NCBI RefSeq assembly: GCF_900113735.1
Contig: NZ_FOQM01000049.1
Coordinates: 1-52,697, forward strand
Reading direction: 5' to 3'
Source of the DNA: Bradyrhizobium sp. Gha
GTDB taxonomy: Bacteria; Pseudomonadota; Alphaproteobacteria; Rhizobiales; Xanthobacteraceae
DNA length: 52,697 nucleotides
Shown: positions 49,276 to 52,697 of the stretch, in pieces
Layout of the letters: each line of letters starts with the position of its first letter
How positions within the stretch are numbered: position 1 is the stretch's first letter
Notes under the pieces: generated by a model
What the model was told of the DNA's origin: nothing
Databases searched by the model: none
The model's input: the letters and a program-made list of their open reading frames with translations, nothing else
Translations under genes and position numbers: made by a program

Positions 49276-49824
49276 ATGAACATGCAGCTCGCAACGTTTG
49301 CCCTCCAGCTCGGCGACAGTGACCGGACGTATGTCCTGCGCCCCACGTTGCGGGCTGCATTCCACCTACATCGCAAGTATGGCTTCGCCGCTCTATACGA
49401 AGCCGTCCGCGAAGGCAGTTTCACCGCCATCATGGATCTGATCACCGCGACCAGCGCAGACGTTCCGATTGCATCCATGCAAAGCGTCCTAGACGCGCGC
49501 GAACAGCTTCTCGAGTTTGTCCTGATTTTGAGCGGCGCCCGCACCAGCAGCACTGACAAGCCGGTATCGGGCAGGCCCATGCCGTTCGATGAATACTTCG
49601 CTCAGCTTTTTCAGATCGGCACCGGCTGGCTTGGATGGGCTCCCGCCGACGTTTGGGATGCGACGATCTCTGAGATCCTCAACGCTCAACAAGGTCGCAT
49701 GGCGATGCTCAAGGCCATCTTCGGCAGCGGTAGGGATGACCAGGAAGAAGGCGGTCTCGACAGCGTCCGTGACAAGCTCAACGCCATCGGCGACCTCAAC
49801 GTCCATTCGCTAGGAGCAATGTGA
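49276..49824 (+). CDS. Phage tail assembly chaperone (gp10 part plus TAC-like C-terminus)
   Basis: A 182-aa protein. The first 80 residues (YVLRPTLRAAFHLHRKYGFA) look like a GTA gp10-type domain, the type also encoded at 46745. The second half, GTGWLGWAPADVWDATISEI, resembles the small tail-assembly chaperone of GTA-like phages. It looks like a fusion of two small genes that are separate in many phages. AGAGGAC precedes the ATG. Confidence 0.65.
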   Translation: MNMQLATFALQLGDSDRTYVLRPTLRAAFHLHRKYGFAALYEAVREGSFTAIMDLITATSADVPIASMQSVLDAREQLLEFVLILSGARTSSTDKPVSGRPMPFDEYFAQLFQIGTGWLGWAPADVWDATISEILNAQQGRMAMLKAIFGSGRDDQEEGGLDSVRDKLNAIGDLNVHSLGAM

Positions 49825-50155
49825 TGCCGTTCAAACCCCGTCGTGTCTGTAGCTGCGGCAAGGTCGTCTGGTCCGGCGAGCTATGCGCCTGTCAGATCAA
49901 ACGCAAGGCAGAGAACGATCGGCGCCGGCCGAACGCAAACGATCGCGGATATGACAGCCGTTGGTCCAAGGCTCGCCGCGCGTTCCTGGACAAGCACCCG
50001 GATTGCGTCATGTGCGGTAAGCCTGCTGTCGTGGTCGATCATTTAAGCCGCACAAAGGCGACCAGAAGCTTTTCTGGGATAGCCGCACCAACTGGCAGTC
50101 GCTCTGCCAGCATCACCACAACAGCACTAAGCAATCGCAAGAGCGCCAACGATGA
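49824..50155 (+). pseudogene. Frameshifted HNH endonuclease
   Basis: Frame 1 from ATG 49824 (GGAG 7 nt upstream) gives VCSCGKVVWSGELCACQIKR, RGYDSRWSKARRAFLDKHPD and CVMCGKPAVVVDH, the start of an HNH core. At 50044-50046 the frame is lost. The next frame continues correctly with KPHKGDQKLFWDSRTNWQSL and CQHHHNSTKQSQERQR, reaching TGA 50155, which overlaps the next gene start by ATGA. One missing base explains everything. The enzyme that would nick or cut phage DNA beside the terminase is therefore inactive, unless the frame is corrected. Confidence 0.85.
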
Positions 50156-50454
50156 CCGCTAAGACCAACCCTCGACGTTCTACCAAGACGTTCGCACAGT
50201 CGCTGCCTGCGCTGATGGATTACCAGCGCGACATGCATGCTGCGCACAGGCAGATGACCCGCTCAGTCCGCGCGTTTGTTCGCCAGATGGAAGCGCAGAT
50301 GGCTGAGCTACGTCATGGTCTCGACCAGCACTTGGCTGCACAGCGCGACGAAGCGGAACGCGCCATCTTGGCCTCGCATACCCGGGGGGTGGGTCAAAGC
50401 TCTCAAGAAATCGCCGGGGACCGGTTGTCCCGGGTCACGCAAGAGAGCGTCTAA
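50152..50454 (+). CDS. Phage protein, coiled coil
   Basis: A 100-aa protein starting ATGA-coupled to the broken HNH gene. It is helical and charged (MDYQRDMHAAHRQMTRSVRA; FVRQMEAQMAELRHGLDQHL). I do not recognise it. The position after an HNH gene is normally taken by the terminase small subunit, but this protein does not look like one. Confidence 0.6.
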   Translation: MTAKTNPRRSTKTFAQSLPALMDYQRDMHAAHRQMTRSVRAFVRQMEAQMAELRHGLDQHLAAQRDEAERAILASHTRGVGQSSQEIAGDRLSRVTQESV

Positions 50455-50471
50455 TTGGAGTTTTTTCGACT

Positions 50472-50759
50472 ATGCCCGGCATCACTTTGGACCAAGCCAA
50501 AACCCATCTCAACGTCACGCTCGACGCCGACGATGACCTCATTTCCGGCAAGCTGGCGACTGCGAAGGCCTGGATTGGCGCCTATACCGCGTCAGATCCC
50601 GACGCCGACACCGCGCCCGCACCGATCGGCGAGGCCGTGCTGCAATTGACGGCACACCTCTACGAAAACCGGGAAGCCAGCTTGGTTGGCGTCACCGCGT
50701 CCGCTCTGCCGTTCGGTTTCCTCGATTTGTTGGCCCCTTATCGCGCGTTTGCCTTCTAA
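50472..50759 (+). CDS. Head-tail connector protein (gp6-like)
   Basis: A 95-aa protein opening MPGITLDQAKTHLNVTLDAD, then ATAKAWIGAYTASDPDADTA, APIGEAVLQLTAHLYENREA and SALPFGFLDLLAPYRAF, the pattern of phage gp6-type connector proteins (QLTAHLYENR and the LLxPYR end). It sits under the portal in the neck. GGAG lies 12 nt upstream of the ATG. Confidence 0.88.
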   Translation: MPGITLDQAKTHLNVTLDADDDLISGKLATAKAWIGAYTASDPDADTAPAPIGEAVLQLTAHLYENREASLVGVTASALPFGFLDLLAPYRAFAF

Positions 50760-50760
50760 A

Positions 50761-51177
50761 ATGACCGTTTCCGATCCTTCTTTGGCCCTTCAGAAAGCCA
50801 TCCGGAGCCGCCTCATCGCGAGCCCGGAACTGCTAGCGCTCGTCCAGGCTGACCACGTGATGGACGCAAACGGGCGGCCGGAGATCATGCCGGCCGTCTA
50901 TATCGGCGAGGGCCAGTCAATATTTCGGCGCTTCGACGCGACCAGCCACGCCACCTTGCACGTCTGGTTTCAAGAGCCGGGCTTGGTCCAGTGCAAGGAA
51001 GCCGTCTCCGCGATCGTTGCGGCGCTGCGGATCGACGCCCAGGCTGACGGCGTGCTGCCGATCGACGGCTTCGTCGTCTACGACATGCAGGCTACCCAGA
51101 CCCGCTACCTTCGCGACCCCAACGGCTCATTCAGCCATGGCATTGTCTCGGTTGCGGCCATCGTGAAGGCGAACTGA
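50761..51177 (+). CDS. DUF3168 tail completion protein
   Basis: A 138-aa protein with SDPSLALQKAIRSRLIASPE, MPAVYIGEGQSIFRRF, HATLHVWFQEPGLVQCKEAV and RYLRDPNGSFSHGIVSVAAI, the pattern of DUF3168 proteins of siphophage necks. It starts one base after the connector stop. Confidence 0.85.
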   Translation: MTVSDPSLALQKAIRSRLIASPELLALVQADHVMDANGRPEIMPAVYIGEGQSIFRRFDATSHATLHVWFQEPGLVQCKEAVSAIVAALRIDAQADGVLPIDGFVVYDMQATQTRYLRDPNGSFSHGIVSVAAIVKAN

Positions 51178-51178
51178 C

Positions 51179-51496
51179 ATGCGCGGTGGCAACCTCGATC
51201 GCGTCATTGAAATTCAGCGCCGCGGCACCGGCCTGGACCTCTACGGAACGCCCGTTGAGACCTGGACCACTGTGGCTACCATGCGCGCCCAGCTTCTGAA
51301 GAACGGCACCGACACCCAGGAAGGCCAGCGCGGCGAGACCACCAACGCTGTGTTGACGTTCCGCACCCGCTACCTGGATGGGGTGACGCCGGAAAGCCGG
51401 CTCACCTACCAGGGCCAGCAGTTCGAGATCATCGGGATCAGCGAGCTAGGCCGCCGTCGTGGCCTAGACCTCGTTTGTCGGAGGGTTGGCCCATGA
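51179..51496 (+). CDS. Head closure protein
   Basis: A 105-aa protein: GNLDRVIEIQRRGTGLDLYG, PVETWTTVATMRAQLL and LTFRTRYLDGVTPESRLTYQ with FEIIGISELGRRRGLDLVC are the marks of phage head closure (SPP1 gp16-type) proteins. It closes the filled head before tail joining. Its stop overlaps the next start (ATGA). Confidence 0.9.
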   Translation: MRGGNLDRVIEIQRRGTGLDLYGTPVETWTTVATMRAQLLKNGTDTQEGQRGETTNAVLTFRTRYLDGVTPESRLTYQGQQFEIIGISELGRRRGLDLVCRRVGP

Positions 51497-51954
51497 TCAC
51501 CGCCGAACGTCTGCGGCAGCTGGTCGTCTATGACCCCGCCACGGGCACGTTTACTCGCGACGGGAAGCGCGTCGGCTCAACGAACCCCGACGGCTATCTC
51601 GTCATCCGGCTGGACGGCCGGACCTACCTCGCACACCGGCTGGCTTGGCTCTACATGAAGGGCGAATGGCCCCAGCGCAGCGTTTCCTTCCGCGACCATG
51701 ATCGGGCAAACCTCCGCTGGACCAATCTGCGGCTGGCATCACCCCGGCAGACGGCTTGCAGCCGGAAAGCGAGCAACAAGCTTGGCGTGAAGGGCGTCCG
51801 CGCCGCAGCCAACGGCAACTTCCGCGCCTCGATTTACGTCGACCAACGGCATGTCAACCTTGGCACGTTCGCCACGGTGGAAGCGGCCGGCGAAGCCTAT
51901 GCCATCGCCGCACGCGTGCACTTCGGGGAATTTGCGAGGAGCGATTTGCCGTGA
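51493..51954 (+). CDS. HNH-like endonuclease with AP2 DNA-binding domain
   Basis: A 153-aa protein. The N-terminal half follows the HNH_3 pattern (HRLAWLYMKGEWPQRSVSFR and DHDRANLRWTNLRLASPRQ), but where the catalytic DH normally stands after GEWP it has SF. The C-terminal half (LGVKGVRAAANGNFRASIYV and LGTFATVEAAGEAYAIAA) is an AP2-type domain that binds DNA. This is the architecture of phage free-standing homing endonucleases. With the His replaced it may be catalytically weak or dead. Confidence 0.8.
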   Translation: MITAERLRQLVVYDPATGTFTRDGKRVGSTNPDGYLVIRLDGRTYLAHRLAWLYMKGEWPQRSVSFRDHDRANLRWTNLRLASPRQTACSRKASNKLGVKGVRAAANGNFRASIYVDQRHVNLGTFATVEAAGEAYAIAARVHFGEFARSDLP

Positions 51955-51956
51955 AG

Positions 51957-52220
51957 CTAGATGGAATACCGCATCAAGTGGCGCCAGTGCCCATCGAATT
52001 TCTCGACGCCACGCCAATCTACGCGCCGATGGCGCGCTCGGAGATTGGCAACTGCCGCACCGTAGCGTTTCAAGGCTTCGTGCGACATGTGACCGGTTCC
52101 CGGAATCCAATTGGCATCAATTTTGAACCGAGGCTCATACTCACGCAACGTGATGACGTTGCCTTTCGGCGGCTCAATAGCTTCCACCAGTTGGTCAATG
52201 AGCTGTTCCGCAGTGATCAT
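51957..52220 (-). CDS. Phage hypothetical protein on the opposite strand
   Basis: An 87-aa protein from ATG 52220 with GAGGGAC upstream. It contains PPKGNVITLREYEPRFKIDA, GTGHMSHEALKRYGAAVANL and RHRRVDWRGVEKFDGHWRHL, a basic, Trp-rich end. It is convergent with the HNH-AP2 gene and divergent from the terminase gene, which is unusual inside a late operon. I do not know a function. Confidence 0.65.
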   Translation of the reverse strand: MITAEQLIDQLVEAIEPPKGNVITLREYEPRFKIDANWIPGTGHMSHEALKRYGAAVANLRARHRRVDWRGVEKFDGHWRHLMRYSI

Positions 52221-52252
52221 CTCAGTCCCTCTAGCTCTGGGGAGACGGCTTA

Positions 52253-52369
52253 GTGAAAGGCCGCAAACCCGAGATTTACATGGACATTAACGCGCTCCCT
52301 TCGACTATGAAGGCACCGACTTGGCTAAGCAAGCATGCCAAAGTTGAATGGCGCCGCGTCATGCCGTGA
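52253..52369 (+). pseudogene. Terminase small subunit (P27 type), truncated by IS insertion
   Basis: GTG 52253 follows GGGGAG. The 38 codons read VKGRKPEIYMDINALPSTMK then APTWLSKHAKVEWRRVMP, which is the P27 terminase small-subunit N-terminus (GRKP start; P-WLS--AK-EWRR). The stop TGA is the first three bases of the IS end, so the rest of the gene is displaced beyond the window. Without it the phage could not recognise its own DNA for packaging. Confidence 0.8.
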
Positions 52370-52697
52370 TCTTCCCCCGAAAAAGTGGACAGGGTTCAAG
52401 CCGATTTTAGCTCCATCTCGACCGGGCTGATATAGCCGATGGCCGAGTGTCTGCGGTGATGATTGTAGAAGCCCTCGATGTAGGTGAAGATGTCGCGCTC
52501 TGCTTCATTGCGGGTAGCATATTGGCGGTGATGGACCAGTTCGGACTTGAGCGTGTGGAAGAAGCTTTCCATAGGGGCATTGTCGTAGCAGTCGGCTCTG
52601 CGGCTCATCGAAGGCAGGAAGCCGGCGGCTTGCAGCGCTTGGCGATATTCGGTTGAAGCATATTGGGTGCCGCGATCGGAGTGATGGATCAGGCCGG
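52367..52697 (-). mobile_element. IS3-family insertion sequence, partial
   Basis: The element begins TGATCTTCCCCCGAAAAAGT and runs past the window edge. It carries the end of an IS3-type OrfB on the minus strand. The TG terminus is typical of IS3. The other end and the target duplication are outside the window. Confidence 0.88.
52396..52697 (-). CDS. IS3-family transposase OrfB, C-terminal part
   Basis: The last 99 residues of a DDE transposase. GLIHHSDRGTQYAS holds the second catalytic Asp and the adjacent YxS, SRRADCYDNAPMESFFHTLK holds the catalytic Glu in the DDE motif, and the end is EGFYNHHRRHSAIGYISPVE. It would be made by frameshifting from OrfA, which is outside the window. Confidence 0.95.
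   Translation of the reverse strand, partial: GLIHHSDRGTQYASTEYRQALQAAGFLPSMSRRADCYDNAPMESFFHTLKSELVHHRQYATRNEAERDIFTYIEGFYNHHRRHSAIGYISPVEMELKSA

Overview
The window looks like a chromosomal segment of a high-GC alphaproteobacterium of the Bradyrhizobium type. This is inferred from base composition, the style of the proteins (a DAHP synthase with a rhizobial-style leader, many short conserved secreted or single-helix proteins) and several dispersed intergenic repeats. No rRNA is present, so the genus is an inference. Genes lie on both strands in short operons; the last 8 kb is a damaged prophage.

Region 1 (1-9,570) is an accessory patchwork: an FAD oxidoreductase cut by the window edge, an alpha/beta-hydrolase fused to a class III cyclase, a GNAT acetyltransferase, two SGNH hydrolases, an RpiB-family isomerase, a P-loop kinase, an AraC regulator, two small membrane proteins and the frameshifted remains of a membrane-protein C-terminus. 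Five copies of a repeat of roughly 75 bp, all in the same orientation, sit one each upstream of the plus-strand genes. A second repeat family sits upstream of two minus-strand membrane-protein genes.

Region 2 (9,800-44,600) is mostly core and conserved material: recJ; an SDR dehydrogenase with a class II aldolase; a lytic transglycosylase; a MarR repressor divergent from an AhpD-like protein and a cupin; an M23-like protein; elongation factor P (efp) divergent from epmA-epmB, which modify it; DAHP synthase; HdeD- and PrsW-like membrane proteins; a fatty-acid desaturase; PilZ proteins; GST and glyoxalase I; a tannase-family esterase; a carboxylesterase divergent from an AraC regulator; an HU protein; a sirtuin; a double cold-shock protein; and tRNA-Glu and tRNA-Pro. 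Many very short genes with strong Shine-Dalgarno sites lie between these (26, 33, 41, 45, 54 and 54 codons).

The most informative regulatory structure is upstream of DAHP synthase (23,238-23,405, minus strand). It has a promoter whose -10 box ends 7 nt before an ATG, a 26-codon leader peptide with a run of Tyr, Phe and Trp codons (YFWYFSY), three mutually exclusive RNA pairings (1:2, 2:3, 3:4), an intrinsic terminator, and then the real GTG start of the enzyme gene. It reads as a complete, probably leaderless, ribosome-mediated attenuator that senses all three aromatic amino acids at the first step of the shikimate pathway.

Region 3 (44,521-52,697) begins at an intact tRNA-Pro and carries HK97-type head and tail genes in an unusual order: portal, tail assembly protein I, GTA gp10-like protein, structural protein, prohead protease, major capsid, tail chaperone, HNH nuclease, connector, tail completion, head closure, HNH-AP2 nuclease, terminase small subunit. 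The HNH gene next to the chaperone has lost its frame through an apparent 1-nt deletion. The terminase small-subunit gene is cut after 38 codons by an IS3-family element that runs off the window. The prophage is therefore probably defective.
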